A stretch of DNA of 64,000 nucleotides from Taibaiella helva (GTDB taxonomy: Bacteria; Bacteroidota; Bacteroidia; Chitinophagales; Chitinophagaceae): NCBI RefSeq assembly GCF_003545695.1, contig NZ_QUZZ01000004.1, forward strand, positions 496,001-560,000, read 5' to 3'. The notes beneath the pieces were generated by a model, which searched no databases, was not told the DNA's origin, and was given only the letters and a program-made list of their open reading frames with translations. This document shows, one piece after another, positions 43,902 to 53,223 of the stretch. Numbering within the stretch: position 1 is the stretch's first letter; the number at the start of each line of letters is the position of its first letter. A program made the translations under genes and the position numbers.

Positions 43902-46637
43902 TTAATAATTAGCGTCCTGGTAATTCTTTCGCCGGGTCAGCTTGAGATCCTGCAGTACGGAAGATTTGACCTGGAGCGTAAAGTTAAAGCTTCTCAGGTA
44001 GCCGAAGGGAATGAGGCTAAGGCTCATTTGCCAACAGTGCAGGTCCCTGGAAATGGTGAACTGCGTCAGGGCAATATCCACCTTCTTAAAGCCGATAAAC
44101 TGCAACCCGCTGTTGACATCGACCTTCCAGCGTTCCGTAAGATTGAAACCGCCCCTGAAAGTAAGGTTAGGCGTAAATACTGTAGTATCCGGGGCATTTG
44201 CCCTCGTACGCCGCTGTACGCCCAGGCTCGCGTCGACGCTGAGGTTCCAGGGAATGTTGAAGTCGTAGTAGTCATCATATCCGCCTTTTTGCAGCAGCCG
44301 CTTCACATCGTCGTTCTTAGCCATGGCTTCCTCCTGCTCCTTTTCGTTCTTCTTCTCTCCCTGGAACGACATGCCCAGACCGACATTGGCGCCCCTCAGC
44401 GCCGCCAGTCCTCCCCCGGTATTGACCAGGTATTCGGGTGTTCTAACCCCTTGGTCGTTGTAGCGATACGGATCAAAAACAGCTGAGGCCTGCAGATTGA
44501 ATACCTTCAATATCGATGTCCTGAAATTCATGTTGATGTTCGACATATTAAAAGAATCGGCGAACAGGTTATAGCTTGCGTTGATATTAAAGCCATCGAT
44601 AAGGCTGACATTGGAGGTAGCGGCCTTACCCGTGGAGTCCTTGCTCCTGACTTTCATCTGCAGGGTATTGCCCACGGAAAAATTGACAGAGCCATTGTTT
44701 TCCCCATTGGTAGGGCCGCCGTAAGGAGCCGTACTATAAGGAGAAGCATAGACACTTCTGCCGGTATAGTCTATCATTTCATACATATAGCCAAAGGGAG
44801 AGTGCGCAAAGCCCGGTTGATAAGAGAAGCCGAGGCTGGGGTTGATCACATGGCGCAGGCCGGCGATCTTTCCTTTCTTGAACAAAGCCATACCGTAGAT
44901 ACGCGTGCTGATTGAAGTATTCACACTGAAGTCGCGGGTGGCAAAGAAGCCGGTACGCGTCAGGGAGTCGTTGCGCTTGGTTGCCGGGTTATAGTTCAGG
45001 AATAGCTGGCGGGTATTCCAGTATTCATTGTAAGGCACGCTCACGTTCCAGTTGAAATAGCGGAAAAGGTTGTAGGTCGCCTGTACTGAAGCCGTATGCT
45101 TGATCGCATTCGTCATATCGTTGAAAGCGATGTTACGCAGGCTGAAAAGGGAATCGTAAGTATTCAGCTGGTTAATGGCGCTCACAGAATAGGTCACCGT
45201 GATCTTTTCATACCACCTGGGTATCCCGTTGACCAGCTTACGCTGGAAAGGCGAGAACTGGCCCAGGTTGAAATTGATCTCGGGCAGGGTGATGGACATA
45301 GCGCCACCCTCAGTGCTTTGGCTGTGCCGAAGGCCTACGGTAAGCGAATAAGGCTTGCCTATCCAGGTCTTGCCATAAGAGATGGAAGAGCTGTACTGGT
45401 TATTGAGCGAGTTGGTAATGTTCATGCTGTTCCGCAGGTTGAAACTGCGGGTACCGAAATTGACGGAAGCGCTGAATGAAGTGCCGGGATGCGCCTTGGG
45501 ATCTACCTGATGCGTCCAGCTGAACTTGAAGTCCTTACTGTTTGAAAGCTGACTGTTAGGGTTGATCTCGTAGTCCTCTCCTATTTTCTGATAGCTGTAC
45601 TCCAGCGAAACGCTTCCGCTGTAACGGTATCGTGTGGCATACTGCCCGGTGATGAAAGCAGCCCAGCTGCCCTTGGAGTAAAGATCAAACTGGGAAATAA
45701 CCCCGAGATGATCGCTTACAGCAAAATAGTAGCCGCCGCGCTGCAGACCCACACCCAGGGCATCCGATATATTATAGGTAGGCAGGATAAAGCCCGATCG
45801 TTGTCCCTGCTTGATAGGGAACATACCGAATGGCAGGAACAAGGGCGTAGGAATATCCATAATCTCCAGGTTGGCCGGCCCGGCAGCAATAACCCGTCCC
45901 GGTATGACCTTGATCTTGCTTGCCCGGATACCAAAGTGCGGATGGTCGAGGTTACAGGTAGTATAAATACTTTTATAGCCGTAAATACTTTCATCGGGAT
46001 TACGCTTCACCTGCTCGCTGATCACAAAGCCGTCGCCGTATTTCGAATGGGCATTACGTACAATGGCCCTTTTACTTTTGAAATTATACTTCAGCGTATC
46101 GTAAGTGAACGCCTCTTCGCCTTGTTTGAATTCCTGCACCGAGATCTTCTTGCCACCGGTATCCAGTATAGGGACAGCAGAAAGCACATTGTTCTTCTGG
46201 TTGAACATCAATACCCCCGACTGGACGCTCACGTCCTGGTAGGTAGCCTTGGCATCGCCATACAGGTAGAACATGCTTTCCTTCATATCCAGCAGGGCAG
46301 AGTCTTTAGCGGTAGTGGTCACGGTAGCGGGCAGGGCATCTTTCGATATCCTTATGCCCAGCTCCCGCTCTTTGTTTGCCACCTTGGCGCTGTCGCTTAA
46401 GGTGCTGTCTGTCTTCGCAGCGAGACTATCACTATCGGCGCTGCCCGCCCTTATGCTATCTGCTGTTGCCGCCAGGGTATCGGCATTGCCGGCCTTCAGC
46501 GTATCCCCTGCCTGAAGCGTGCGCCGGCTATTCTGTGCCGATGCGCCTATGGTGCACAGCAATACAAAAACAGCTACCACGGCAAAGCGGCAGCTTGTAA
46601 GGATAGCTGAGCAACAGGAATAGAGCGGGATACTCAT
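43902..46637 (-). CDS. lptD: LPS-assembly protein LptD-like outer-membrane protein (911 aa)
   Basis: The start at 46637 gives a signal peptide (MSIPLYSCCSAILTSCRFAVVAVFVLLCTIGASAQ), then a Ser/Asp/Ala-rich linker (about 40-90). An OstA-type periplasmic domain follows (LYGDAKATYQDVSVQSGVLMFNQKNNVLSA, TYDTLKYNFKSKRAIVRNAHS). A large beta-barrel (about 240-900) completes the protein, with many aromatic-rich strands and the end LRSFNFTLQVKSSVLQDLKLTRRK. This is the layout of LptD, which places lipopolysaccharide in the outer leaflet. Bacteroidota LptD proteins are very divergent, so the name rests on domain order. It is divergent from the amidase gene. Confidence 0.87.
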   Translation of the reverse strand: MSIPLYSCCSAILTSCRFAVVAVFVLLCTIGASAQNSRRTLQAGDTLKAGNADTLAATADSIRAGSADSDSLAAKTDSTLSDSAKVANKERELGIRISKDALPATVTTTAKDSALLDMKESMFYLYGDAKATYQDVSVQSGVLMFNQKNNVLSAVPILDTGGKKISVQEFKQGEEAFTYDTLKYNFKSKRAIVRNAHSKYGDGFVISEQVKRNPDESIYGYKSIYTTCNLDHPHFGIRASKIKVIPGRVIAAGPANLEIMDIPTPLFLPFGMFPIKQGQRSGFILPTYNISDALGVGLQRGGYYFAVSDHLGVISQFDLYSKGSWAAFITGQYATRYRYSGSVSLEYSYQKIGEDYEINPNSQLSNSKDFKFSWTHQVDPKAHPGTSFSASVNFGTRSFNLRNSMNITNSLNNQYSSSISYGKTWIGKPYSLTVGLRHSQSTEGGAMSITLPEINFNLGQFSPFQRKLVNGIPRWYEKITVTYSVSAINQLNTYDSLFSLRNIAFNDMTNAIKHTASVQATYNLFRYFNWNVSVPYNEYWNTRQLFLNYNPATKRNDSLTRTGFFATRDFSVNTSISTRIYGMALFKKGKIAGLRHVINPSLGFSYQPGFAHSPFGYMYEMIDYTGRSVYASPYSTAPYGGPTNGENNGSVNFSVGNTLQMKVRSKDSTGKAATSNVSLIDGFNINASYNLFADSFNMSNINMNFRTSILKVFNLQASAVFDPYRYNDQGVRTPEYLVNTGGGLAALRGANVGLGMSFQGEKKNEKEQEEAMAKNDDVKRLLQKGGYDDYYDFNIPWNLSVDASLGVQRRTRANAPDTTVFTPNLTFRGGFNLTERWKVDVNSGLQFIGFKKVDIALTQFTISRDLHCWQMSLSLIPFGYLRSFNFTLQVKSSVLQDLKLTRRKNYQDANY

Positions 46638-46644
46638 CGATGCG

Positions 46645-46652
46645 CAAAAATA
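46645..46652 (-). promoter_or_regulatory. TATTTTTG -7 box of lptD
   Basis: Exact TAnnTTTG on the minus strand, ending eight bases before the start codon; the leader would be only about 3 bases. Confidence 0.5.
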
Positions 46653-46812
46653 AGCTATAGTTTTTTGACTATGCCGGCTATTTTTTAAGGTTAATTTTGA
46701 TAAAATTTCTATTTTGCACTCTTTCCTCAATTAAACAGATAACTGCGCAATTTATTTTGCTCACGGCAGTTATAATTTTATTGATATCCTGTAAGTAATT
46801 CTGTAGAAAACG

Positions 46813-47694
46813 ATGATGAAAAATAACCGCAGCTACCGTCCTTCCGGGCTTGCTTTCAGTTGCTTTCTTACCCTACTCCTGCTCTCTTTCACCGCTGTTA
46901 CTTACGCCCAATCAGGCAAATCATTCAAGACAATAGTACTCGATGCCGGTCATGGGGGCAAAGATCCCGGCGCCCGCGGTAAATTCTCCAATGAAAAAGA
47001 CATTACGCTTGCAGTGGTGCTCAAGCTGGGCCGGCTTCTCCGCGACAGCATGCCACAGCTTAAAGTGGTCTACACCAGGAATACAGATGTTTTTATTGAC
47101 CTTAAAGAACGCGGTCCCATCGGCAACCGCGCTTCCGGCGATTTCTTCCTCTCTGTGCACGTCAACTCTACTGCCGGGCGCCGCGAAAGGATCCAGACCG
47201 GTACGCGCACGGTAGGCAAAGGCAGAAGAAAACGGAAAGTGCCGGTTTATAAAACGATCATTCACCGGGAAACCGCTACAAGCGGCACCGAGACCTATGT
47301 GCTGGGACTTACCCGCAACAGCGAAAAAGAACGGGCCATAGGCGAATACGGGGAAAACGTGGCAGAAGAACCGGGTCTGCTGGACAAGAATGATCCCATG
47401 ACCGCAGTGCTGATCGCGCAGTACTCACAGGCCTTTCTGGGACGCAGCGTGAACTTTGCAGGAAAGGTGCAGGCCAACTATGCTTCCAACGGACGCAACA
47501 ACCTTGGTGTAAAACAGATGAGCCTGCAGGTGCTGGCCAACAGTACAATGCCGGGTGTGCTTACCGAGATCGGCTTTATCAACAACCCCGACGAAGAGGA
47601 ATACCTCAATACGCAGGAAGGACAGCAAAATATAGCAATGTGTCTGTACAAAGCGATCCAGGCTTATAAATACGATATAGAAAAAGGCAAGTAA
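46813..47694 (+). CDS. N-acetylmuramoyl-L-alanine amidase (Amidase_3)
   Basis: 293 residues with signal peptide (MMKNNRSYRPSGLAFSCFLTLLLLSFTAVTYAQ). The zinc ligands are His 47 (VLDAGHGGKDPGA), Glu 61 (NEKDITLA) and His 116 (SVHVNS), with the catalytic Glu 252 (VLTEIGFINN). It cleaves between N-acetylmuramic acid and L-Ala in peptidoglycan during cell separation. Between the second His and the YVLGL strand is a basic insertion of about 35 residues (121-155; TVGKGRRKRKVPV), longer than in AmiC-type enzymes and often present in Bacteroidota. Periplasmic. It is divergent from lptD, so the two envelope genes share a control region. Confidence 0.92.
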   Translation: MMKNNRSYRPSGLAFSCFLTLLLLSFTAVTYAQSGKSFKTIVLDAGHGGKDPGARGKFSNEKDITLAVVLKLGRLLRDSMPQLKVVYTRNTDVFIDLKERGPIGNRASGDFFLSVHVNSTAGRRERIQTGTRTVGKGRRKRKVPVYKTIIHRETATSGTETYVLGLTRNSEKERAIGEYGENVAEEPGLLDKNDPMTAVLIAQYSQAFLGRSVNFAGKVQANYASNGRNNLGVKQMSLQVLANSTMPGVLTEIGFINNPDEEEYLNTQEGQQNIAMCLYKAIQAYKYDIEKGK

Positions 47695-47722
47695 GCCTGC
47701 TGCCTTGCAACAGGCAGAACAA

Positions 47723-47759
47723 AAGAGGCTGTCTCCCGAAATGTGGGGAACAGCCTCTT
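47723..47759. terminator. Bidirectional terminator between the amidase and tonB
   Basis: AAGAGGCTGT (47723-47732) pairs with ACAGCCTCTT (47750-47759), with an inner CCC/GGG pairing; it sits between two convergent genes. Confidence 0.75.
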
Positions 47760-47813
47760 GCTTTGAATTTATTCTTATCTGGCGGGAACATCACCGGTCG
47801 CAATGCGCTTTTG

Positions 47814-48671
47814 CTATTTCCGGGTAGCCTTGAAGTCGAAAGTAATATTACCGAATTGTTCGGCCGGCGCCGAAGGAGATTTGTTGAACCGTACGCTTTG
47901 CAGCTTTTTCAGCGCCAGCGCCCTGATAGTAGCATTGGCCGCCGACACCACACGCGAATCAACGATCGCACCATCCCGGTTGACCGTAACCCGGATCACC
48001 ACTTTACCCCCCTCCCGGAATTCGGCTTTGGGATCGGGACGGCTGACGATATTGCGGCCTGCGATCGAGTGCCCGATAGCGGTACCGCCGCCACCGGGCA
48101 CACCGGTGTAATTGCTGGCGCCGGGCGTACCGCCGGGCACACCCATATCACCATTACCCTGCCCTATGCCTTCATTGCTGCCGGGCCGGTTATCCCTTGC
48201 ACTGTTGCCCCCTTTGCCACTGGCTCCGGGATAGACATAGCGCGGGGCCTGGGCAGGCTTATTGCTGCTGGCCGTAGGCTGCTGTTGTGACATCCTGCTG
48301 CGGTTACGCTCGGGCTGAGCCGCCGGCTGCGGGTTGCGCTTTTTATTAGGTGGTGTTTTCGGAGTATTCACAACAGGCGCATCGGCATCCTCTGAGGTCT
48401 CCACTTCTTTTTCAGTATGCTCATCAGCGGCAGAGGAAGCATCGGCCGGCAAGGTCGCCAGAGCCGCTGCCGGGTCCTCAGCTATTTCAGGCTGGTCGTC
48501 ACCCGAGCCGTTGTCCGAAGTACCCAGGTTCACTTCCATACCGGCATCCAGCACCGGTGGCGTTACCGGCGGAAGCGTATACCTCAGCAGCAGGAAGGCC
48601 AGCAACAGCAGCAGGTGAATACCGATAGTCCAAACGAGTGCCTTTGTATTTTTCTGTTGTTCAAATGTCAT
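47814..48671 (-). CDS. tonB: TonB family energy transducer
   Basis: 285 residues. A short cytosolic head is followed by one membrane helix (ALVWTIGIHLLLLLAFLLLRY), with the conserved His in the helix start. A long Pro/Gln/Asn/Glu linker comes next (about 35-205), which also holds Gly-rich stretches (GKGGNSARDN; GVPGGGG). The C-terminal domain (about 210-285) contains GKVVIRVTVNRDGAIVDSRVV and KKLQSVRF, the YP/RVTV-type fold that contacts TonB boxes of outer-membrane receptors. It transmits energy from ExbB/ExbD; exbD is 28 kb away and no receptor gene is adjacent. Confidence 0.88.
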   Translation of the reverse strand: MTFEQQKNTKALVWTIGIHLLLLLAFLLLRYTLPPVTPPVLDAGMEVNLGTSDNGSGDDQPEIAEDPAAALATLPADASSAADEHTEKEVETSEDADAPVVNTPKTPPNKKRNPQPAAQPERNRSRMSQQQPTASSNKPAQAPRYVYPGASGKGGNSARDNRPGSNEGIGQGNGDMGVPGGTPGASNYTGVPGGGGTAIGHSIAGRNIVSRPDPKAEFREGGKVVIRVTVNRDGAIVDSRVVSAANATIRALALKKLQSVRFNKSPSAPAEQFGNITFDFKATRK

Positions 48672-48826
48672 GAATACCCGATTTATGCCGCCGGTCGTGG
48701 CTCTGCGGCCTGCCGGTGCTCAAAAATAATCATTTCGGCGCAAAGCGGCCCTAAAGGAAAGCAAAAGACCATTCTATCTTTAACCCGTAAGAGATATTTC
48801 CGCAGGCCGGCCCATTCAAATAACCT

Positions 48827-48834
48827 TATCTTTG
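48827..48834 (+). promoter_or_regulatory. TATCTTTG -7 box of nadC
   Basis: An exact TAnnTTTG match 15 bases before the chosen ATG; an ATG at 48832 lies inside the box and cannot be the start. Confidence 0.55.
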
Positions 48835-48849
48835 CGTTATTTTTCAGAC

Positions 48850-49686
48850 ATGGATATTCAGGATTTCATCAGGCTGGCCCTGGAAGAAGATGTAGCGACG
48901 GGCGACTATTCCACCCTGGCTTGCATCCCCGAAGACACTCAGGGTAAGGCTACTTTAAAAATAAAAGAAGATGGCATACTGGCCGGCATGGCAGTAGCCA
49001 AAGCTATTTTCGATTACCTGGAACCCGGGACGGCATTCGTTGCCCACAAAGAGGATGGCGATACGATCACAAAAGGTGAGATCGCATTTGATGTGGTTGC
49101 GCGGGTACATACGATACTGAAAGCAGAACGGCTGGTGCTGAACTGCATGCAGCGTATGAGCGGTATCGCCACATTGACGCGGAGCTACGCCGACGCGATA
49201 AGAGAATATAAGGCCCGCATCCTGGATACCCGGAAAACGACCCCGCTGTTCCGGCGCTTCGAGAAGGAAGCCGTACGTATCGGGGGCGGCTACAATCACC
49301 GTATGGGCTTGTACGATATGGTCATGCTGAAAGACAATCATATCGACTACTGCGGTGGCATCGAAGCTGCGATCATCAAGACCAATGAATACCTGCGCAC
49401 ACAGGGACTGGACCTTAAGATCGAGGTGGAGACCCGCAACCTGGACGATGTACGCAAGGTGCTGGCCACAGGCCAGGTGCACCGGATCATGCTCGACAAT
49501 TTCGCTCCCGGGCTCATTACCGAAGCCGTTCAGCTGATCGGCGGTCGCTTTGAGACCGAAGCTTCCGGAGGCATTCATCTCGGCAATATCGTTTCCTATG
49601 CCGCCACCGGTGTGGACTTCATTTCCATTGGGGCGCTGACGCATCATGCGGTCAGTCTCGATCTCAGCCTCAAAGCTGTCCTTTAA
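48850..49686 (+). CDS. nadC: Nicotinate-nucleotide diphosphorylase (carboxylating)
   Basis: 278 residues. It joins quinolinate to 5-phosphoribosyl pyrophosphate, giving nicotinate mononucleotide in the de novo NAD pathway. Family marks are LEEDVATGDYST at the start, AERLVLNCMQRMSGIATLTR, LDTRKTTPLFRRFEKEAVRIGGGYNHRMGLYDMVMLKDNHID, VEVETRNLDD-like IEVETRNLDDVRKVLA and the phosphate site EASGGIHLGNI with GVDFISIGALTHH. The start at 48850 is chosen because the longer frame would start inside the promoter box. The lipid kinase gene follows 16 bases after the stop and is probably cotranscribed. Confidence 0.94.
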   Translation: MDIQDFIRLALEEDVATGDYSTLACIPEDTQGKATLKIKEDGILAGMAVAKAIFDYLEPGTAFVAHKEDGDTITKGEIAFDVVARVHTILKAERLVLNCMQRMSGIATLTRSYADAIREYKARILDTRKTTPLFRRFEKEAVRIGGGYNHRMGLYDMVMLKDNHIDYCGGIEAAIIKTNEYLRTQGLDLKIEVETRNLDDVRKVLATGQVHRIMLDNFAPGLITEAVQLIGGRFETEASGGIHLGNIVSYAATGVDFISIGALTHHAVSLDLSLKAVL

Positions 49687-49702
49687 TTCCGGTATCGTAT
49701 CT

Positions 49703-50578
49703 ATGGAGAAGATCTTATTCATCATCAATCCCAAGTCGGGAGTAGACCGGGTTAAAGCGCTGCAGGGGCTTATTGAAAAGCACCTGGATCACACAAAGTT
49801 TACGCCTGACATTGCCTATACACAATATGCGAAGCATGGCACAGCGTTGGCCCGGGAAGCGACGCGGAAGGGGTTCAAAACAATTGTAGCGGTTGGCGGC
49901 GACGGCTCCGTCAATGATATCATTGCGGGCATTTACGGCTCCGATGCCACACTGGCGATCATCCCCAAAGGCTCGGGCAACGGCCTGGCGCGCAGCCTCC
50001 GCATCCCGCTCGATCCGGTAAAGGCCATCCAGCTGATCAATAAAGGACATAAGAACACAATAGACCTGGGTATGGCCGACGGCCGCATCTTTGTCAGCAA
50101 CGCCGGTGTAGGCTTCGATGCGCTGGTGGCACGCAAATTCGCCAAGAGCAAACGCCGGGGCATGGCGATGTACAGCTGGATCGTAACCAAGCACCTGTGG
50201 ACTTATAAGGAGTGGGAATGGGAGATCGAGGTCGATGGCCAGCGCCTGAATGAGAAAGCATTTATCCTGACCGTTGCCAATGCCGAGCAGTTCGGCTACA
50301 ACTTCCGCATCGCTCCCGCAGCCGATCTCCAGGATGGTCTTTTTGATATCGTCATCATCAGGAAGTATCCCAAAATACTGGGTTCTGCTATTGCCATCAG
50401 GGCTTTTAACGGCAGCATTCTCAAAAGCAAATATGTGCGGCACCTTAAAGGCCGTAAGATCGTGATCCGTCATCCTAAGCTGAGCTTGCTGCAAATGGAT
50501 GGCGATGTTCATCCCTGCAGTCACGAAGTTTCCATAGAGATGATCCCTTCAGCCCTTCCGGTAATTACACCGGCATAA
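49703..50578 (+). CDS. Diacylglycerol kinase family lipid kinase (YegS-like)
   Basis: 291 residues. Marks of the DAGK catalytic domain are MEKILFIINPKSG at the start, VAVGGDGSVNDIIAG (GGDGT-type loop), IIPKGSGNGLARSL, GMADGRIFVSNAGVGFDA and the C-terminal LLQMDGDVH. It phosphorylates lipids such as diacylglycerol or sphingoid bases at the membrane; the substrate is not known here. The ATG at 49703 lies 16 bases after nadC. The frame is open upstream inside nadC, but the family N-terminus begins at 49703. Cytosolic, peripheral. Confidence 0.88.
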   Translation: MEKILFIINPKSGVDRVKALQGLIEKHLDHTKFTPDIAYTQYAKHGTALAREATRKGFKTIVAVGGDGSVNDIIAGIYGSDATLAIIPKGSGNGLARSLRIPLDPVKAIQLINKGHKNTIDLGMADGRIFVSNAGVGFDALVARKFAKSKRRGMAMYSWIVTKHLWTYKEWEWEIEVDGQRLNEKAFILTVANAEQFGYNFRIAPAADLQDGLFDIVIIRKYPKILGSAIAIRAFNGSILKSKYVRHLKGRKIVIRHPKLSLLQMDGDVHPCSHEVSIEMIPSALPVITPA

Positions 50579-50644
50579 GCTGCATATCCTTTTCAAAAGA
50601 AGACCGCTGCAGGAGCCAACGGCCTCCTGGTAATCAAATAAACA

Positions 50645-50672
50645 TATAAGGCCGTCCGAGAACAGCCTTATA
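50645..50672 (-). terminator. Terminator of the TlpA-like gene
   Basis: TATAAGGC (50645-50652) pairs with GCCTTATA (50665-50672); on the minus strand a TGTTTATTTG run follows. It lies between two convergent genes. Confidence 0.65.
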
Positions 50673-50698
50673 CGTTTATAATAATGTTGTATTTCGTT

Positions 50699-51844
50699 TT
50701 ATTTCTGCACCAGGTTTTCGGCATTCAGCTTAGCTGCCAACACCCGCTCCAGCTCGTCGCCACGCAGATCGGTCGCAATGATCTTACCGGCGGGATCAAG
50801 CAGGAAATTGGCGGGGATGGATTGCACACCGTACAGGGCCGCTACTGTAGACTCCCAGCCCTGCAGATCGCTGACCTGGTTCCAGGCAAGCTTATCTTTG
50901 GTCACCGCTTCCTGCCATTTATCTTTATCCTTGTCGAGCGACACGCCCAGGATGGTAAAGTTCTTGGCCCTGAACTTTTCATAAGCTGCCACGACATTCG
51001 GGTTTTCAGCGCGGCAGGGCGGACACCAGGAAGCCCAGAAATCAATAAGCACAAATTTTCCACGGAAGGTGCTTAAGGCGATCTGCTTACCATCAAGCGA
51101 AGCCAGCGTGAAGTCCGGCGCTGTAGTACCGATGCGGGGACCGGAGGTTTTTTCCTGGGAAGCCAATTCACGAACCTTGTCTTTGAACTCGGTAGACAGC
51201 TGGTTATCGGCGAAACGCTTGGAAAGGCCGGCTGCAAAGGTTTTCATATACTCCAGCTCCGAGTTATCGCTCAGCAGCTTGCTCACGGCATAGATGGCTA
51301 CAGGCAGGCTTTTGGTCGTATCGGACACCTGCCGTACATAAGCCCTGAATGCTTTGGAACGGCTGTCGAGATCGGCCTGAACCATAGCGATCACGCTGTC
51401 GGGAGCCGATGTTGCGTTCAGGCTGTCGGCCACCATCTCCAGCGCCAGCATCTCTTCATTGGCATTAATATATTGTTTCATAAAAGCGACCAGGCTGCCG
51501 GAGCCCGGTGAACCATCGGCTGTATAATCTGCCACATGCGCCCAATCCGATTTCAGGTTGATCTTCTCTCCATCAATGACCACCAGTATTTCCTGCGGTC
51601 CCATTTTCAGCCGGTACAAGCCCGGCTCGCCATAGATACCCTTCAAGCTGAACTTACCATCTTTATCAGAGGTAGTGGAGTCGATCAGCTTGGTTTCATT
51701 GAAGCCAAGCTCTTCCAGCACCACGCTTTGCGGCGGCATGCCTTTTACCGAGCCCTGCAAATTGAAAAAATGCTCTTCGCTGCTACAGGATGCAAAACTG
51801 AGCAATGCAAATAAACCTATGATATAGTGGTAGTTATTTTTCAT
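50699..51844 (-). CDS. TlpA-like thioredoxin lipoprotein with DUF4369-like domain (381 aa)
   Basis: The signal MKNNYHYIIGLFALLSFASC has a lipobox with Cys 20. Residues about 25-105 form a DUF4369-like beta-sandwich (FNLQGSVKGMPPQSVVLEELG...GLYRLKMGPQEILVVIDG). Then comes a helical linker (about 110-230) and a TlpA/ResA-type thioredoxin domain with the motif FWASWCPPCRAENP (Cys 274, Cys 277). This is the common periplasmic thiol-disulfide oxidoreductase layout of Bacteroidota, often next to TonB-dependent receptors; no such neighbour is present here. Its exact redox partner is unknown. Confidence 0.9.
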   Translation of the reverse strand: MKNNYHYIIGLFALLSFASCSSEEHFFNLQGSVKGMPPQSVVLEELGFNETKLIDSTTSDKDGKFSLKGIYGEPGLYRLKMGPQEILVVIDGEKINLKSDWAHVADYTADGSPGSGSLVAFMKQYINANEEMLALEMVADSLNATSAPDSVIAMVQADLDSRSKAFRAYVRQVSDTTKSLPVAIYAVSKLLSDNSELEYMKTFAAGLSKRFADNQLSTEFKDKVRELASQEKTSGPRIGTTAPDFTLASLDGKQIALSTFRGKFVLIDFWASWCPPCRAENPNVVAAYEKFRAKNFTILGVSLDKDKDKWQEAVTKDKLAWNQVSDLQGWESTVAALYGVQSIPANFLLDPAGKIIATDLRGDELERVLAAKLNAENLVQK

Positions 51845-52038
51845 GAAAAGCCGAAAACGTTAAACGCAAAACTACTATTATTTTATGCCTTCGAATATAA
51901 ATGAATGCTAAAATAGATTACCCGATAGGTTAATCTGTGGTTAATGGCTGCAGGTAAAAACAAGAGACAAGGTTATCTGTAACGATAACCGTTCATACCT
52001 TACCCGGGAGGCAAATCTACCCCGATTCGGCTGGCAGG

Positions 52039-52062
52039 AAAATACCCGTCGGCGGGTATTTT
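52039..52062 (+). terminator. Terminator-like hairpin inside a divergent intergenic gap
   Basis: AAAATACCCG (52039-52048) and CGGGTATTTT (52053-52062) form a perfect 10-bp stem with a 4-base loop and a T-run. No annotated gene ends here on either strand: the TlpA-like gene starts at 51844 and runs left, and the dehydrogenase starts at 52129 and runs right. A further hairpin, GGTTATC/GATAACC, lies at about 51972-51991. Confidence 0.6.
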
Positions 52063-52128
52063 TAGTGTGCGTAAATAGTTGTATATACCCTTGCTGCTAA
52101 CCGGGGGATAATGCGTTATTTTGCGGCC

Positions 52129-53223
52129 ATGAAAGAAGTGCAGTACGCTTATGAACAACTGTATGATTTTACAGTAGCTGTATTCAGCAGGATGGGCTGC
52201 CCTGAAACCCACGCGCATACCGCTGCGCAGGTATTGCTCTCTGCCGATCTCCGTGGCATAGACAGTCATGGCATTGCACGGCTCAGCGGTTATGTAAGAC
52301 TGTGGGAGGCCGGCCGGGTCAATCCGCAACCACATATCGACGTCGTGCATGAAACCCCTTCGACAGCGGTCATCGACGGCGATGCGGGCCTGGGGCTTGT
52401 TGTCGCGCCGGCAGCCATGCGCATCGCCATGGAGAAAGCGCGGCAGGTGGGCACAGGCTGGGTCAGCGTCAGCAACAGCAATCATTTCGGCATCGCCGGC
52501 TATCATGCCATGCTTGCCCTGGAAGAGGACATGATCGGCATCGCTATGACCAATGCCAGTGCCCTGGTGGCGCCAACCTTTTCTATAGAGCGTATGCTGG
52601 GCACCAACCCCATAGCGGTCGCCATTCCGGCCGGCAGCCAGCCGCCCTTTGTCGCCGACATGGCCACCACTACTGCGGCCAACGGCAAGCTGGAGCTGCT
52701 ACAGCGCAAGTCGGAAGATGCGCCTTACGGATGGGTGCAGGATAAAGAGGGCAACGCTTCCGTCAACGCCCATGAGCTGAAACAGGGCGGCAGCCTCTTA
52801 CCGCTGGGCAGCGACCGCGATCACGGCAGCCATAAAGGATATGCCCTGGGCAGCATTGTCGATATTTTCTCGGCAGTGCTGAGCGGCGCTTCCTACGGTC
52901 CCTGGGCACCGCCTTTCCCTGCCTATGTGCCCATCTCTGAAAACATGCCGGGAAAAGGGCTCGGGCATTTCTTCGGTGCGATGCGTATCGATGCCTTCCG
53001 CACGGCCGAAACCTTTAAGAAGCATATGGACCAATGGATCGGCCGCTTCCGGGAAGCCACACCTGCCCATGCCGGACAAAAAGTGCTGATCCCCGGCGAC
53101 CCTGAACGGGAAACCGAAGCCATCAGGAAGGTCGAAGGCGTACCGGTTGCCGCATCGGTAAAGGAGGAGCTGCATGCCCTTGCCCGGAAATTATCGCTCA
53201 CCGCTCATCTCTTCTCCTTATGA
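52129..53223 (+). CDS. Malate/lactate dehydrogenase-type oxidoreductase (Ldh_2 family)
   Basis: 364 residues of the NAD(P)-dependent Ldh_2 (MDH2/LDH2) family. Marks are RGIDSHGIARLSGYV near 43-57 (the catalytic His lies in DSHG), VSVSNSNHFGIAGYHAMLALEEDMIGIAMTNASALVAP, GTNPIAVAIPA and DRDHGSHKGYALG. Members reduce 2-oxoacids such as pyruvate, oxaloacetate, 2,3-diketogulonate or ureidoglycolate; the substrate is not clear here. Start at 52129 (MKEVQYAYEQL) rather than 52111, which lies before a possible promoter box. Its stop codon overlaps the folP start (ATGA), so translation is coupled. Confidence 0.85.
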   Translation: MKEVQYAYEQLYDFTVAVFSRMGCPETHAHTAAQVLLSADLRGIDSHGIARLSGYVRLWEAGRVNPQPHIDVVHETPSTAVIDGDAGLGLVVAPAAMRIAMEKARQVGTGWVSVSNSNHFGIAGYHAMLALEEDMIGIAMTNASALVAPTFSIERMLGTNPIAVAIPAGSQPPFVADMATTTAANGKLELLQRKSEDAPYGWVQDKEGNASVNAHELKQGGSLLPLGSDRDHGSHKGYALGSIVDIFSAVLSGASYGPWAPPFPAYVPISENMPGKGLGHFFGAMRIDAFRTAETFKKHMDQWIGRFREATPAHAGQKVLIPGDPERETEAIRKVEGVPVAASVKEELHALARKLSLTAHLFSL

